Source of the DNA: an uncultured Acidimicrobiales bacterium
GTDB lineage: Bacteria > Actinomycetota > Acidimicrobiia > Acidimicrobiales > SHLQ01
Length of the DNA: 64,000 bases
Assembly (NCBI GenBank): GCA_938084885.1
Contig: CALKGG010000002.1
Location: 1 to 64,000 of the forward strand
Reading direction: 5' to 3'
Positions 17,313 to 26,853 of the stretch are shown here, one piece after another; positions within the stretch are counted from its first letter, which is position 1, and each line of letters begins with the position of its first letter. The translations under genes were made by a program, and so were the position numbers. The notes below the pieces were generated by a model that saw nothing but the letters and a program-made list of their open reading frames with translations, was not told the origin of the DNA and ran no database searches.

Positions 17313-18362
17313 CTATTGGCTGACCGTCACTGCCTCGCCGAGATGCACGACGCTCGTGCCCGCGGTGATCTCGCCGATTTGGGTGGCGGGGTGACCGTGC
17401 TCGAGCAGGAGGTCACACACCGCATCGACCTGTGCTGACGGCACGACGAGGGTCATGCCGATTCCCATGTTGAACGTACGAAACATCTCGTTCGTGGCAA
17501 CGTTTCCGAGCCGCTGGAGTTCGGTGAAGATCGGTGGCACTCCCCACGTCGACGTGTCGATCTGCGCATCGGCGTTCTTTGGGAGCACCCGGTTAAGGTT
17601 GCCGGGGAGGCCACCACCGGTGATGTGAGCAACCGCTCGGACATCGAATGCTTGGGCGACAGCGAGAACGGCTGGTGTGTAGATGACCGATGGTTCGAGC
17701 AGCACGTCGGCGACGGTTGCATCCGCGCCATCCCATGCCGGGTCGTCGAGCGAGCGACCCGCTGTTTCGAACATGATCTTGCGCACGAGTGAGAACCCGT
17801 TCGATCGGAGGTTGGGCGATGAGATGCCAACAATGGCGTCGCCGACCTCGACGTTCTCACCCGTGATCACGTCCGACCGTTTCACCGCTCCGACCGAGAA
17901 CCCAACAAGATCGAACTCGCCCGGCTCCATGACGCCGGGATGCTCTGCCATCTCCCCGCCGACGAGCGCACAGTTTGCCTGACGGCAACCGTCGGCCACT
18001 CCCCCGACGAGCTCTTCCATTTGTTCAGCGTCGAGCGCGCCGACCGAGACGTAGTCCAGAAAGAACAGTGGCTCGGCTCCTTGGCAGACGAGGTCGTCGA
18101 CGCACATCGCAACGAGATCGATGCCGATCGTGTCGAAGCGGCCGGCCATCGTCGCCACGAGGGCTTTCGTACCCACACCGTCGGTTGCCGACACCAGCAT
18201 CGAGCCGTCGTGGCCCGCAGCGCCAAGGTCGAATAACCCACCGAACCCGCCAATACCACCGGTGACCCCAGGCCGATTAGTCGACGCCACGAGCGGCTTG
18301 ATGCGTTCGACGGCGTCCTCGCCAGCCTCGATATCTACGCCGGCATCCTTGTAGCTACTCAT
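17313..18362 (-). CDS. purM: Phosphoribosylformylglycinamidine cyclo-ligase
   Basis: 349 residues, normal length. Makes aminoimidazole ribonucleotide from FGAM and ATP (fifth purine step) in the cytoplasm. Signatures include SYKDAGVDIEAG at the N-terminus, the ATP-binding DGVGTK at 61-66, CVDDLVCQGAEPLFFLDY near 105, ALVGGEMAEHPG near 160 and the C-terminal HITGGGLPGNLNRVLP near 245. It is the last of the purL-purF-purM run on the minus strand, 22 bases after purF, and very probably co-transcribed with both. Confidence 0.97.
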   Translation of the reverse strand: MSSYKDAGVDIEAGEDAVERIKPLVASTNRPGVTGGIGGFGGLFDLGAAGHDGSMLVSATDGVGTKALVATMAGRFDTIGIDLVAMCVDDLVCQGAEPLFFLDYVSVGALDAEQMEELVGGVADGCRQANCALVGGEMAEHPGVMEPGEFDLVGFSVGAVKRSDVITGENVEVGDAIVGISSPNLRSNGFSLVRKIMFETAGRSLDDPAWDGADATVADVLLEPSVIYTPAVLAVAQAFDVRAVAHITGGGLPGNLNRVLPKNADAQIDTSTWGVPPIFTELQRLGNVATNEMFRTFNMGIGMTLVVPSAQVDAVCDLLLEHGHPATQIGEITAGTSVVHLGEAVTVSQ

Positions 18363-18384
18363 GGCTTCCTAACCAGTCCCCTTT

Positions 18385-19866
18385 TCAAGAGAACAGTGTG
18401 TCGTTCGATGTGGCTTCGCGATTTCCCTGCAAGGAACGGGCAATCGTGCTCGTCTGGTGGCGCTCTTCACCCGACTCGAGCACGTTTTTCGACAGGTTGA
18501 CCGGGATGTCGATGGGATAGTTCCCGGTCAGGCAGGCATCACAAAAGCCGGCGTTGACCGCACCGATCGAGTCGACCATCGCGTCGAGATGCAAGTACGA
18601 GATCGAGTCACAACCGATGTACTCCCGAATTTCATCGACTGTCAGGTTTGCGGCGAGCAACTCGCTGCGAGTCCCGGTGTCCATACCGTAGAAGCACGGC
18701 CAGCGATACGGTGGCGACGAGATGCGGAGGTGGACCTCGGTGGCTCCAGCCCCGCGAAGCATTGCGACCATGGCCTTTGTGGTCGTGCCGCGAACGATCG
18801 AATCGTCGACCACGACCAATCGTTTGCCAGCAATATTTTCAGTGAGCGGGTTGAGTTTCATCCGCACACCGAGCGCTCGAAGCTCTTGGCTTGGAGCAAT
18901 GAACGTGCGCCCGATGTATCGGTTCTTCACCAGGCCATGACCAAATGGAATGCCGCTCGCTCGGGCAAACCCCTCGGCGGCCGGAATCCCGGACTCGGGA
19001 ACACCCATGACGAGATCTGCCTCGACGGGCGCCTGTTCGGCCAAGCTCTCGCCCATGCGAACACGAGCCTGGTGCACGTTCTGTCCGTAGAGGCGAGTGT
19101 CGGGTCGAGCAAAATAGACGAACTCGAAGATGCACAGTTTCGGATCGACAACGCTTTCGTCGAACGGACGAAGTGACGTCACGCCGAACTCGTCGATGAT
19201 GACCATTTCGCCCGGGTCGAGCTCGCGAACAAACGACGCCCCGACCACATCGAACGCCGGATTCTCCGACGCCAACACCCAGCCACCACCATCGAGGCGA
19301 CCAAGCGAAAGGGGGCGAAAACCGTTCGGGTCACGCACGCCAATGATCTGTCGCTGATCCATCACCGAAAAACAGAACGCACCCCGCAACTTCGGAAGCA
19401 CCTGCTGCATGGCATGAAGGAGCGGATTCGTTGCGTCCTTCGAACCGTTGAACATCTCGAATGCGACCAGCTCCCCCACAAGATCGGAGTCGCTCGCAAC
19501 GGTGCCTGGCAACATTCCAGCATCGGAGGCCAGCTCTTCGGTGTTGACGAGGTTTCCGTTGTGACCAAGCGCGAACTGGAGGTCGCCAGAACCGCGGTAA
19601 ATCGGTTGGGCGTTTCGCCACTGTGAATGACCAGTGGTCGAGTAACGGGTCTGGCCAACAGCGATGTCTCCGGGTAAGGACGTGAGCGCACGATCGTCGA
19701 ACACGTTCGAGACCAACCCCATCTCTTTGACGACCATGACATCTTCGAAATTGCTCACCGCCATGCCCGCAGACTCTTGCCCTCGGTGCTGGAGGGCGTA
19801 GAGACCCAGATATGTGAGGTGCGCGACCATTCGCCCTGGTGCATAAACCCCGAAGATGCCGCACAT
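18385..19866 (-). CDS. purF: Amidophosphoribosyltransferase
   Basis: 493 residues. Catalyses the committed step of purine synthesis, PRPP plus glutamine to phosphoribosylamine. MCGIFGVY places the glutaminase nucleophile Cys2 right after Met; the phosphoribosyltransferase PRPP loop VVVDDSIVRGTT is at 351-362. Cys245 (CIFEFVYFARPD), a Cys in the RWPCFYG stretch, and a C-terminal FCDAC fit the four ligands of the [4Fe-4S] cluster of the B. subtilis-type enzyme, so an oxygen-labile cluster is predicted. It lies three bases after purL, indicating coupled translation. Feedback inhibition by AMP/GMP is usual for the family. Confidence 0.97.
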   Translation of the reverse strand: MCGIFGVYAPGRMVAHLTYLGLYALQHRGQESAGMAVSNFEDVMVVKEMGLVSNVFDDRALTSLPGDIAVGQTRYSTTGHSQWRNAQPIYRGSGDLQFALGHNGNLVNTEELASDAGMLPGTVASDSDLVGELVAFEMFNGSKDATNPLLHAMQQVLPKLRGAFCFSVMDQRQIIGVRDPNGFRPLSLGRLDGGGWVLASENPAFDVVGASFVRELDPGEMVIIDEFGVTSLRPFDESVVDPKLCIFEFVYFARPDTRLYGQNVHQARVRMGESLAEQAPVEADLVMGVPESGIPAAEGFARASGIPFGHGLVKNRYIGRTFIAPSQELRALGVRMKLNPLTENIAGKRLVVVDDSIVRGTTTKAMVAMLRGAGATEVHLRISSPPYRWPCFYGMDTGTRSELLAANLTVDEIREYIGCDSISYLHLDAMVDSIGAVNAGFCDACLTGNYPIDIPVNLSKNVLESGEERHQTSTIARSLQGNREATSNDTLFS

Positions 19867-19869
19867 GAT

Positions 19870-22059
19870 CTAGAGGGCTCCCATTGCCTTTGGAAGCTTG
19901 GTCCGGAAGGTTTCCTCGGCGTTCGCCAACGATCCTTCGATAAGACCCTTGAACGAGATCTGATCTCCCTGCGCTAACCCGAGCCGGGTGATTGGGACGC
20001 CCATTGACTCGGCCATGTTCTCGACGATCTGCATGTTGTCGGGAGCCACCGCAACCACCACTCGCGAAGGCGCCTCGGAGAACAACTGATCATGATTCTT
20101 GATGCGGGCGGCAATGACCCCAACCCCGCCGGCGATCGCCATCTCGGCAATCGCCAGACCGAGACCACCAGCGCCAATGTCGTGTACGGCCGAAACCACA
20201 CCGCCCGAGACGAGCTTGCGGGTCACCTCCGCGACACGTAAATGCATCTCGTAGTCAAGCTCTGGAAGGTCGCCGCCGATCGCGCCATTCGCCCGGGCCC
20301 AAAGCGACCCTCCAAGGCCAGTGCCTTCGGGGCCGAGCACGATGATGCGGTGGCCTTCGGTCAACGCCATGCCCGGTGGGATGTGCTCGATCTGTTCGGT
20401 CATGCCGAGGGTTCCAACGACCGGTGTTGGATCGATGTTCTTGCCGTTTGCCTCGTTGTACAGACTGACGTTGCCGCCCACCACGGGAACGTTGAACTCG
20501 GTGCATGCTTCGGCCATACCGTCGACGGCTTGGCTGAGCTGCCACATGGTCACTGGATGCTCGGGGTTGCCGAAGTTCAGATTGTTGACCAGCGCCAGAG
20601 GTTTAGCCCCGACGCATGCCAAGTTCAGGATGGATTCGGCGACGGTCATCGCGGCGCCACGAAACGGGTTCACAATGCACCAGTGATGGTTGCCGTCAGT
20701 CGTCAGACCAATGCCTCGGCCGGTGTCGACGTTGGTGGTTGGATGCTTGAGCCGAAGCAGCGTTGCATCGTTTCCCGGCCCAATGACCGTGTTGAGAAAT
20801 AGTTGACTGTCGTACTGGTTGTGCACCCACGACGTGTCCATCAATAGGTCGCTCAGATCCGCCCAGAGGTCGGCGGGCGCATCGAGGTCGGCTGGGTCGA
20901 TTTCGCTCGAGCGATCGGGCACTTCCATTGGCCGGTCGTAGAGCGGTGCTGCATCGTGCAGCGATGATGCCGGAATGTTCGCAAGCTCTTCGCCGTCCCA
21001 CCCGTCAAGGATTCGAAGGTCGCCACCCTCGACGACCTTGCCAACGACCGAGGCCTGCACTTCCCACTTCGCACACAGTTCGAGCACGCGGTCGACGCCG
21101 TCGGGTTCGACAATTGCGAGCATCCGTTCCTGGCTCTCACTCGTCATGACTTCGAAGGGCTCCATGCCATCTTGGCGACGATGCACCGCAGTGACATCGA
21201 CATCCATACCCATGCCGCCGCGAGACGCCGTTTCGGACGTTGCGCACACAAACCCGGCGCCACCGAGGTCCTGAATACCAACGACGAGACCTTCGTTGAG
21301 CAGTTCGAGACACGCCTCGATGAGGCGCTTCTCCTCGTAGGGGTCGCCTACCTGAACGCTCGGCCGCTTGGCGCTTTCATCTTGGGAATCATCGAATCCG
21401 GCCGAGGCCAAAACGCTCACGCCGCCGATGCCGTCACGGCCGGTCGATGAGCCAAAGAGTATGGCCACATTTCCAAGCCCGGTCGCTTCGCCTAACACGA
21501 GTCGTTCCGTTGGCATGGTGCCCAGGCAAAAGACGTTGACGAGCGGGTTGCCTGCGTAGGTCTCGTCGAAAATGGTCTCGCCGCCGACCGTGGGCACACC
21601 CACCGAGTTTCCATAACCGGAGATGCCACTGACGACGCCTTCGGCAATCCAGCGGCTGCGTGCATCGTCGATCGGTCCGAAGCGCAGCGGGTCCATCAGC
21701 GCTATCGGGCGAGCGCCCATGGTAAAGATGTCGCGCAAGATACCACCTGCACCGGTCGCTGCACCCTGATAGGGCTCGATGGCCGACGGATGGTTGTGGC
21801 TTTCGATTCGGAACGCGCCGGCGATTCCATCGCCGAGATCGACCACACCCGCGTTCTCACCGGGCCCAACAAGCACCCAAGGGGCTTCGGTGGGAAGACG
21901 CTTGAGGTGAATGCGGGACGACTTGTAGGAGCAGTGCTCGGACCACATTACCGAATACATCGAGAGCTCGAGAGGATTGGCCTCCCGACCAAGAATCTCA
22001 TCGATCGATTCGGCTTCGTCGTCGGTCAGTCCAAGGGCGCGATGCAAAGGCTCAGCCAT
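19870..22059 (-). CDS. purL: Phosphoribosylformylglycinamidine synthase, large subunit (small type)
   Basis: 729 residues from the ATG at 22059 (an upstream in-frame TTG is less likely). It is the short PurL that works with PurQ and PurS to convert FGAR to FGAM. Conserved parts: [15 protein letters not shown] near the N-terminus, [24 protein letters not shown] with the catalytic His, IGGKDG-like [22 protein letters not shown]-type and [11 protein letters not shown]-type segments of the two PurM-like halves. PurQ and PurS are encoded 3.8 kb away on the same strand, beyond a two-component system and an oxidoreductase. The sensor kinase gene ends 34 bases upstream. Confidence 0.96.
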   Translation of the reverse strand: MAEPLHRALGLTDDEAESIDEILGREANPLELSMYSVMWSEHCSYKSSRIHLKRLPTEAPWVLVGPGENAGVVDLGDGIAGAFRIESHNHPSAIEPYQGAATGAGGILRDIFTMGARPIALMDPLRFGPIDDARSRWIAEGVVSGISGYGNSVGVPTVGGETIFDETYAGNPLVNVFCLGTMPTERLVLGEATGLGNVAILFGSSTGRDGIGGVSVLASAGFDDSQDESAKRPSVQVGDPYEEKRLIEACLELLNEGLVVGIQDLGGAGFVCATSETASRGGMGMDVDVTAVHRRQDGMEPFEVMTSESQERMLAIVEPDGVDRVLELCAKWEVQASVVGKVVEGGDLRILDGWDGEELANIPASSLHDAAPLYDRPMEVPDRSSEIDPADLDAPADLWADLSDLLMDTSWVHNQYDSQLFLNTVIGPGNDATLLRLKHPTTNVDTGRGIGLTTDGNHHWCIVNPFRGAAMTVAESILNLACVGAKPLALVNNLNFGNPEHPVTMWQLSQAVDGMAEACTEFNVPVVGGNVSLYNEANGKNIDPTPVVGTLGMTEQIEHIPPGMALTEGHRIIVLGPEGTGLGGSLWARANGAIGGDLPELDYEMHLRVAEVTRKLVSGGVVSAVHDIGAGGLGLAIAEMAIAGGVGVIAARIKNHDQLFSEAPSRVVVAVAPDNMQIVENMAESMGVPITRLGLAQGDQISFKGLIEGSLANAEETFRTKLPKAMGAL

Positions 22060-22093
22060 GGGTGCCAACCTAACGGTCCGCTCTCAACGATGG

Positions 22094-23488
22094 TCAATTA
22101 GGCGCTGTGACGTTCGTAAAATCTCTTGTTCGCAGGCGCACCTCGACGGCCGCTCCGCCGAGCGTGTCGGATTCGTCGATCCGGACGTCGCCGCCGTGGG
22201 CAATCGCAATCTGCGACACGATGCTGAGACCAAGGCCGGTGCCACCGTCATTGCGAGCTCGCGACTCGTCGAGGCGTGTGAACCGCTCGAAGACTCGCTC
22301 ACGATGCTCGAGCGGTATGCCAGGCCCGTCATCGGCAACGGTGAGCACAACAGCGTGCGCATCCTCGCCCGACAGTGATAACGCAATCCGCTCGTCACCA
22401 TGACGAACAGCGTTGTCGACCACGTTCCGAACGAGCCGTCCAAGGTCGGTTCGCGAACCAACTACCGTGACCGGCTCGATGCCGGACAAGTCGACGCGTA
22501 GCGAGGTCGTTGCCGAAACCAGCTCGGCCTCAGCAAAGAGGAGCTCGTCAAGCGACACAGGCACCGCGTCGACCAATCGGTGTTCGTCAAGATGTGATGC
22601 CAAAAACAGCAGGTTGTCGACGAGATCGCCCAAGCGATCGGTCTCGCCGGTGAGTTTGGCCTTGATCGATTGCCAGTCATTTCCGCTGCTACTGCTGGTC
22701 TCTAGCAATGCGCGAATATTCGCGACCGGACTCTTTAGTTCGTGGGACGCATCGGAGCTGAACTGTCGGATAGCGACGTCGTGAGATTCGAGTCGGTCGA
22801 GCATGTCGTTGACCGTATGTGCAAGATCTTCGATCTCATCGCCGGACTCGGGCACGGGTACCCGATCGAACAAGGTCGTTCCGGTGATCGACGAGGCGCG
22901 CTCCTGGATCGATGCGACCGGCTGCAATGCTCGGCCTGTAATGAACCAGACCAAAGCGCCGACGATGGCGACCATCACCGGAACAGCAAACGCAAACAGG
23001 CGTGCAAGTCCGCCGACCGTCTCATCGATCGTCTCGAGCTCGGCACCGGCAAGAACGACTTGACCGGCACTCGATTGCCCGCTTGCCAAACGAAGTTCCA
23101 TTCGTTCGACTTCGATCTCATCGGGCTTTCGTTCTTCGACAAGAAGCTCGACGGTGATAACTCGACCAATTGGATCAGGAACAGGATTTTCGAGAGGAAA
23201 GATCGCTCCGCCTTGGGCGGTCGCGTTGCCATCGATATCGCCGATCCATACGAACGCTTCGTCTTGTAGCACCGTGGTCAGCAACGATTTATCGCCGCCG
23301 TTGTCGACAAGCCCTACCCGATCAGCAACCTGTTGTTCAAGTGACACATCGAGATTGCTCGTGAGCTGACCCCTGTAGGCCTGAAGAAGCAAAAAGCTGC
23401 CGGCGACGAGCGTGAGCAGGACGATGGTCATGGCGAGCAGCGTCGAACGGCCTCGGATCGACCGACGGAAACGGCGCAATTTATCCAC
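22094..23488 (-). CDS. Membrane sensor histidine kinase
   Basis: 464 residues from a GTG that overlaps the response-regulator stop by eight bases; an ATG 30 bases upstream is possible but the shorter start gives the usual basic N-terminus before the first helix. Membrane helices at about 17-37 and 162-183 flank a ~125-residue extracytoplasmic sensor region without recognised fold. Then HAMP, HisKA with phospho-acceptor His249 (DASHELKSPVANIR), and HATPase_c with N box (NVVDNAVRHG), DDGPGIP and GGTGLGLSIV. It would phosphorylate the regulator encoded just before it. The probable target is the divergent ferric-reductase-like gene. Confidence 0.92.
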   Translation of the reverse strand: MDKLRRFRRSIRGRSTLLAMTIVLLTLVAGSFLLLQAYRGQLTSNLDVSLEQQVADRVGLVDNGGDKSLLTTVLQDEAFVWIGDIDGNATAQGGAIFPLENPVPDPIGRVITVELLVEERKPDEIEVERMELRLASGQSSAGQVVLAGAELETIDETVGGLARLFAFAVPVMVAIVGALVWFITGRALQPVASIQERASSITGTTLFDRVPVPESGDEIEDLAHTVNDMLDRLESHDVAIRQFSSDASHELKSPVANIRALLETSSSSGNDWQSIKAKLTGETDRLGDLVDNLLFLASHLDEHRLVDAVPVSLDELLFAEAELVSATTSLRVDLSGIEPVTVVGSRTDLGRLVRNVVDNAVRHGDERIALSLSGEDAHAVVLTVADDGPGIPLEHRERVFERFTRLDESRARNDGGTGLGLSIVSQIAIAHGGDVRIDESDTLGGAAVEVRLRTRDFTNVTAPN

Positions 23489-24158
23489 CAGACGGATCCA
23501 GCATGTATCCAGCGCCACGAACCGTCACGATCGCCGACCTATCGAAGGGTGCGTCGATCTTTTTGCGCAGCGAACCCACGTAGACCTCGACGATGTTGGG
23601 GCCGCCATCGAAATCGAAATCCCATACGTGTTCGAGCAACGTCTGTTTAGAAACGGCTTCGCCCCGGTGGGTGAGCAAGTACTCAAGGATTGCGAACTCT
23701 CTCGGCGTCACATCGATCGACGCATCACCGCGACGTACCTCGTGGGTGACCGGGTCAAGGACAAGATCGCCGGCATCGAGGCGAACAGGTTTGGTTGTTC
23801 CTTTCCGTCGTAGCAACGATCGCACTCGCGCCAATAACACGACGAACGCAAACGGCTTTGTCAGATAGTCATCTGCGCCTGTGTCGAGACCTTCGGCTTC
23901 GTCGAGGTGCCCATCTTTTGCAGTGAGCATGAGTATCGGCGTCCAATCATCTCGTTCACGCAAGGTCCGACAGACTTTGAAACCATTGAGCTTGGGCAGC
24001 ATCAAGTCGAGAATGATCGCGTCGTAGTCCGCTTCGGAGGCATACCACAGCGCCTCCTCTCCGTCACTTGCAACATCGATGGCGAAGCCCTCGTTCTCCA
24101 ACCCGTCGCGGAGCGATTCGGCCATGACGACTTCGTCTTCGACTACCAGCAGGCGCAT
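23481..24158 (-). CDS. OmpR/PhoB-family response regulator
   Basis: 225 residues. Receiver domain at 1-115 with acidic pocket ED near residue 7-8, phospho-acceptor Asp51 (AIILDLMLPKLNG), conserved Thr (MLTAKDG) and Lys in YLTKPFAF. A winged-helix DNA-binding domain follows (VDVTPREFAILEYL-type, then VEVYVGSLRKKID and VRGAGYML near the end). OmpR-type regulators bind tandem repeats spaced by about one helical turn; two such pairs lie between this gene and the divergent oxidoreductase gene. First gene of an RR-HK pair and overlapping the kinase. Confidence 0.93.
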   Translation of the reverse strand: MRLLVVEDEVVMAESLRDGLENEGFAIDVASDGEEALWYASEADYDAIILDLMLPKLNGFKVCRTLRERDDWTPILMLTAKDGHLDEAEGLDTGADDYLTKPFAFVVLLARVRSLLRRKGTTKPVRLDAGDLVLDPVTHEVRRGDASIDVTPREFAILEYLLTHRGEAVSKQTLLEHVWDFDFDGGPNIVEVYVGSLRKKIDAPFDRSAIVTVRGAGYMLDPSGG

Positions 24159-24162
24159 AGGC

Positions 24163-24240
24163 TCACCTTAGGACGGCCGGTCGAGTTGTGAGACGGCGCG
24201 TAACGCCACCGGTGGCTCCTAGTGCGGTCTTGGTCTCCAT
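24163..24240 (-). CDS. Possible 25-residue leader peptide ahead of the response regulator
   Basis: A short frame (METKTALGATGG..., ending RPAVLR) starts at ATG 24240 with AAAGG about nine bases upstream and ends with TGA four bases before the response-regulator ATG; its last codons form the AAGGTGAG that can act as ribosome site for the regulator. Such an arrangement can couple translation of the regulator to that of the leader. It has no homology I can recognise, is rich in Thr/Arg, and may be fortuitous. Confidence 0.25.
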   Translation of the reverse strand: METKTALGATGGVTRRLTTRPAVLR

Positions 24241-24298
24241 CTGTCTTGCCTTTCGTTGGCCACACCGAGCGGTGGGTTAGTCACCATGACGACCGCTC

Positions 24299-24358
24299 GC
24301 TGAAGAATCGCTGAAGACGCGAACCACTGTCGATCGAAGCCTTCAGCGAATCTTCAGC
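24299..24358. promoter_or_regulatory. Probable response-regulator operator: direct and inverted GCTGAAGA repeats
   Basis: GCTGAAGA occurs at 24299-24306 and again at 24310-24317 (spacing 11 bp); the complementary form occurs at 24340-24347 (one mismatch at the outer base) and 24351-24358 (again 11 bp apart). The two pairs are in opposite orientation with about 22 bp between them. OmpR-family dimers bind direct repeats with this spacing, and the region separates the RR-HK genes from the ferric-reductase-like gene, whose ATG is only 22 bp from the last repeat. Confidence 0.7.
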
Positions 24359-24380
24359 TACTGCTTGTCATGCTGGCATC

Positions 24381-25796
24381 ATGTCAAACATTCGTTCCTT
24401 CCTTCTCGGCACTAGAGCCGATTGGCACCTCACCCCAACGTGGATTCGCATGCCGAAGTTGTCGCTGCATTGGCTTGGACCACTAGCGATGGTCTTCTCG
24501 GTCATTGTTGGGTGGTTCGCCTTCACCGGGACCACCGGTCTCGATCAGGCCAGCACGTTCTCCATGTGGTTCGGCGCATCATCGATCGTGCTCATGTCGT
24601 GGAGCTTCATCTTGGCGCTCCGCCTCTCGTTTCTGGAGCGGTTCTGGGGCGGCCTCGACTCGATGTATCGAGGTCATCGTTGGGCTGGCGCACTCGCAAT
24701 TCCGGCAATGCTCTTGCACACCCAAATCGAACCCGATACCAAAGGCGCTCAGCTCGTTGCGGGAGCGAGCAGGTCTGTTGCAGATGCTGCCGAAGACCTC
24801 GCCGAAACTGGCGAGCTCATGTTGTACGGACTCATTGGCGTAAGCCTTGCTCGCCTCATCCCCTACCGCTGGTGGAAGTGGACCCACAAACTGTTCGGCC
24901 TGCCGTTTGCGTTTGCGAGCTGGCACTTCTTCACCGCAATGAAGCCCTACGACAACGCGTCGCCTTGGGGCTGGTGGTTCACCGGCTTCATGGTGGCCGG
25001 ACTCGTTGCATGGATAGCTCGAGTTGTCGTCCGTGACGCCGTAGCCCAAGGCACGAAATACACCGTTGTCGAGAGCGAGCACGTTGGTTCACTCACTCGA
25101 ATCGAACTGGCCCCTGACGGTGACGCCCTTCGGTTTTCGCCGGGTCAGTTCGCCTGGCTGCGCTTCGGTGCTCGAGGCATGCGAGAACCGCATCCTTTCT
25201 CGATCGCGAGCAGTCCGAATTCTGACCATCTCGTGTTCTACATACGTCACCTCGGCGACTGGAGTGACCAACTTCCCGACACGGACCTCGTTGGGGCAAG
25301 CGTTCGAGTCGAAGGACCATACGGGGAGTTCACACCGACCTCTGATCGTCACGACCAGACCGTGTGGATCGCTGGCGGTGTCGGTATCACCCCGTTCCTC
25401 GCTTCACTCGATGGCCTGCGCTCCACCGACCGCGCTCCGACCGTGCTCTATGCCTGCAAGTCTGTCGAGAACGACCCATTGGTCGATCTGCTTCGGGCGG
25501 CCGAAGCCGACGGGCGGATCAAACTCCACCTCTACACCTCTGGTTCGAGGTTGACTCCCGATGCTCTCGATTCGCTCTTCCCAGCAGGTATGGAAGATCA
25601 CCACGTTGCGTTGTGTGGGCCATCCGGGCTCGTTCGAGACATGGCAATGGGCGCAAGTGCTCGAGGTGCCCGCTCGATCGAAACCGAGGACTTCGACATT
25701 CGTCAGGGCTTTGGGCCCGAGCGATCACGAGAGATCCAAGCCACAACTGCACACGTCATCGACGCAGCAACGAGCTTTCGTACCAGCAAGGCCTAA
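24381..25796 (+). CDS. Ferric-reductase-like transmembrane flavo-haem oxidoreductase
   Basis: 471 residues in two halves. The N-terminal half has about six membrane helices; His99 and His113 in one helix and His169 and His182 in another give the spacing of the two-haem ligand pattern of ferric reductase/NADPH-oxidase-like domains. The C-terminal half is a ferredoxin-NADP reductase module with an FAD motif (PHPFSIAS at ~271-278), GPYGEFT near 312 and an NAD(P) motif GGVGITPFLA at ~332-341. It would move electrons from cytosolic NAD(P)H across the membrane to iron, oxygen or another acceptor. Repeats upstream suggest control by the neighbouring two-component system. Confidence 0.87.
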   Translation: MSNIRSFLLGTRADWHLTPTWIRMPKLSLHWLGPLAMVFSVIVGWFAFTGTTGLDQASTFSMWFGASSIVLMSWSFILALRLSFLERFWGGLDSMYRGHRWAGALAIPAMLLHTQIEPDTKGAQLVAGASRSVADAAEDLAETGELMLYGLIGVSLARLIPYRWWKWTHKLFGLPFAFASWHFFTAMKPYDNASPWGWWFTGFMVAGLVAWIARVVVRDAVAQGTKYTVVESEHVGSLTRIELAPDGDALRFSPGQFAWLRFGARGMREPHPFSIASSPNSDHLVFYIRHLGDWSDQLPDTDLVGASVRVEGPYGEFTPTSDRHDQTVWIAGGVGITPFLASLDGLRSTDRAPTVLYACKSVENDPLVDLLRAAEADGRIKLHLYTSGSRLTPDALDSLFPAGMEDHHVALCGPSGLVRDMAMGASARGARSIETEDFDIRQGFGPERSREIQATTAHVIDAATSFRTSKA

Positions 25797-25833
25797 CCGT
25801 GAACCCCGGCTGAAATGCTTGGATCGACCAGTA

Positions 25834-26508
25834 CTAAACGGCTGCACCGACCGAGTCGAGAATGCTCTGCAAGAGCACGTTGCCGTCGGTCGATCCAAGC
25901 AAGGCGTGGCTGGCACGCTCGGGGTGCGGCATAAGCCCGACGACGTTGCGCTCCGCATTGCACACGCCCGCAATGTCGCCGACCGAACCGTTCGGGTTGG
26001 GGACGTACGTCAGCACGATCTGATCGTTTGCTTTGAGCTCGGCGAGCGTTTCGGGACTACACGTGTAGTTACCCTCGAAATGATTGATTGGAATGTTCAG
26101 CTCTTGGCCGACCTCGGCGGCCGACGTGAGTGCCGAGTTCGTCGACGCCACCTTCAGTATCTGCCAGTCGTTGATGAACTTCAGTCCTGCGTTCTTTTGC
26201 AGGGCTCCTGGAAGCAGACCAGCTTCGGTCAGCACCTGAAATCCATTGCAGATCCCAATGACTGGCATGCCGTTGTTGGCAGCCGCAACAACCGCGTCCA
26301 TGATCGGGCTAAATCGAGCGATCGCTCCCGGACGCAGGTAGTCGCCGTGGGCGAAACCGCCAGCGATGATGACCGCATCGCTATCGCCAAGCGACGCATC
26401 GCCGTGCCACAGGATTTCGCCTTGGCCTCCAAGAGCGTCGATTGCTTCGACCGTATCGAACTCGCAGTTGGTGCCAGGGAAACGGACGACGCCGACCTTC
26501 GCCGCCAT
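25834..26508 (-). CDS. purQ: Phosphoribosylformylglycinamidine synthase, glutaminase subunit
   Basis: 224 residues of class I glutamine amidotransferase. Nucleophile Cys87 sits in GICNGFQ and His195/Glu197 in MPHPE complete the triad; the N-terminus VRFPGTNCE is PurQ-specific. It supplies ammonia to PurL in a complex with PurS. Its ATG shares one base with the purS stop (TAATG), so it is translationally coupled. The 3' end faces the ferric-reductase-like gene. Confidence 0.97.
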   Translation of the reverse strand: MAAKVGVVRFPGTNCEFDTVEAIDALGGQGEILWHGDASLGDSDAVIIAGGFAHGDYLRPGAIARFSPIMDAVVAAANNGMPVIGICNGFQVLTEAGLLPGALQKNAGLKFINDWQILKVASTNSALTSAAEVGQELNIPINHFEGNYTCSPETLAELKANDQIVLTYVPNPNGSVGDIAGVCNAERNVVGLMPHPERASHALLGSTDGNVLLQSILDSVGAAV

Positions 26509-26771
26509 TAGTTGGCCTCGGCCAATTCAACAATGGTGATCGACGCGTCTTCGATCACCGGGTTCGTCAAGAACTTCTCGCACACCTCGCCAAGCTGTGC
26601 CTCAGCTGAAGCCGCGTCGTCGGCCTCGATGTCGAGGTGGATACTCTTGCCTGCTCGGACACCAGAGATGCCATCGAAGCCGAGTGTCGGGAGTGCACGC
26701 TCGATCGTCGAACCCTGAGGGTCGGCAATACCGGGGTGCAATTGAACGTCGATCACGGCGTGAAACTTCAT
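26508..26771 (-). CDS. purS: Phosphoribosylformylglycinamidine synthase subunit PurS
   Basis: 87 residues, full size. PurS dimers bridge PurQ and PurL and are needed for ammonia channelling in organisms with the small PurL. Conserved HPGIADPQGSTIERALPTLG and the VRAGKSIHLDI stretch are seen. First gene of a purS-purQ pair; 82 bases separate it from purC upstream on the same strand. Confidence 0.95.
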   Translation of the reverse strand: MKFHAVIDVQLHPGIADPQGSTIERALPTLGFDGISGVRAGKSIHLDIEADDAASAEAQLGEVCEKFLTNPVIEDASITIVELAEAN

Positions 26772-26853
26772 GGTTCGAACCTATCTTGTCGTGCAGATAT
26801 TTGTAGCGGAATGATGGAGTTGGTTGGAGAGAACAGGACCGCTCACCGACGGT

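Noticed and set aside
24180-24298. Additional RNA gene in the regulator/oxidoreductase gap
   Set aside because: No cloverleaf or strong hairpin with T-run found; only the short leader frame and the repeat operator are supported.
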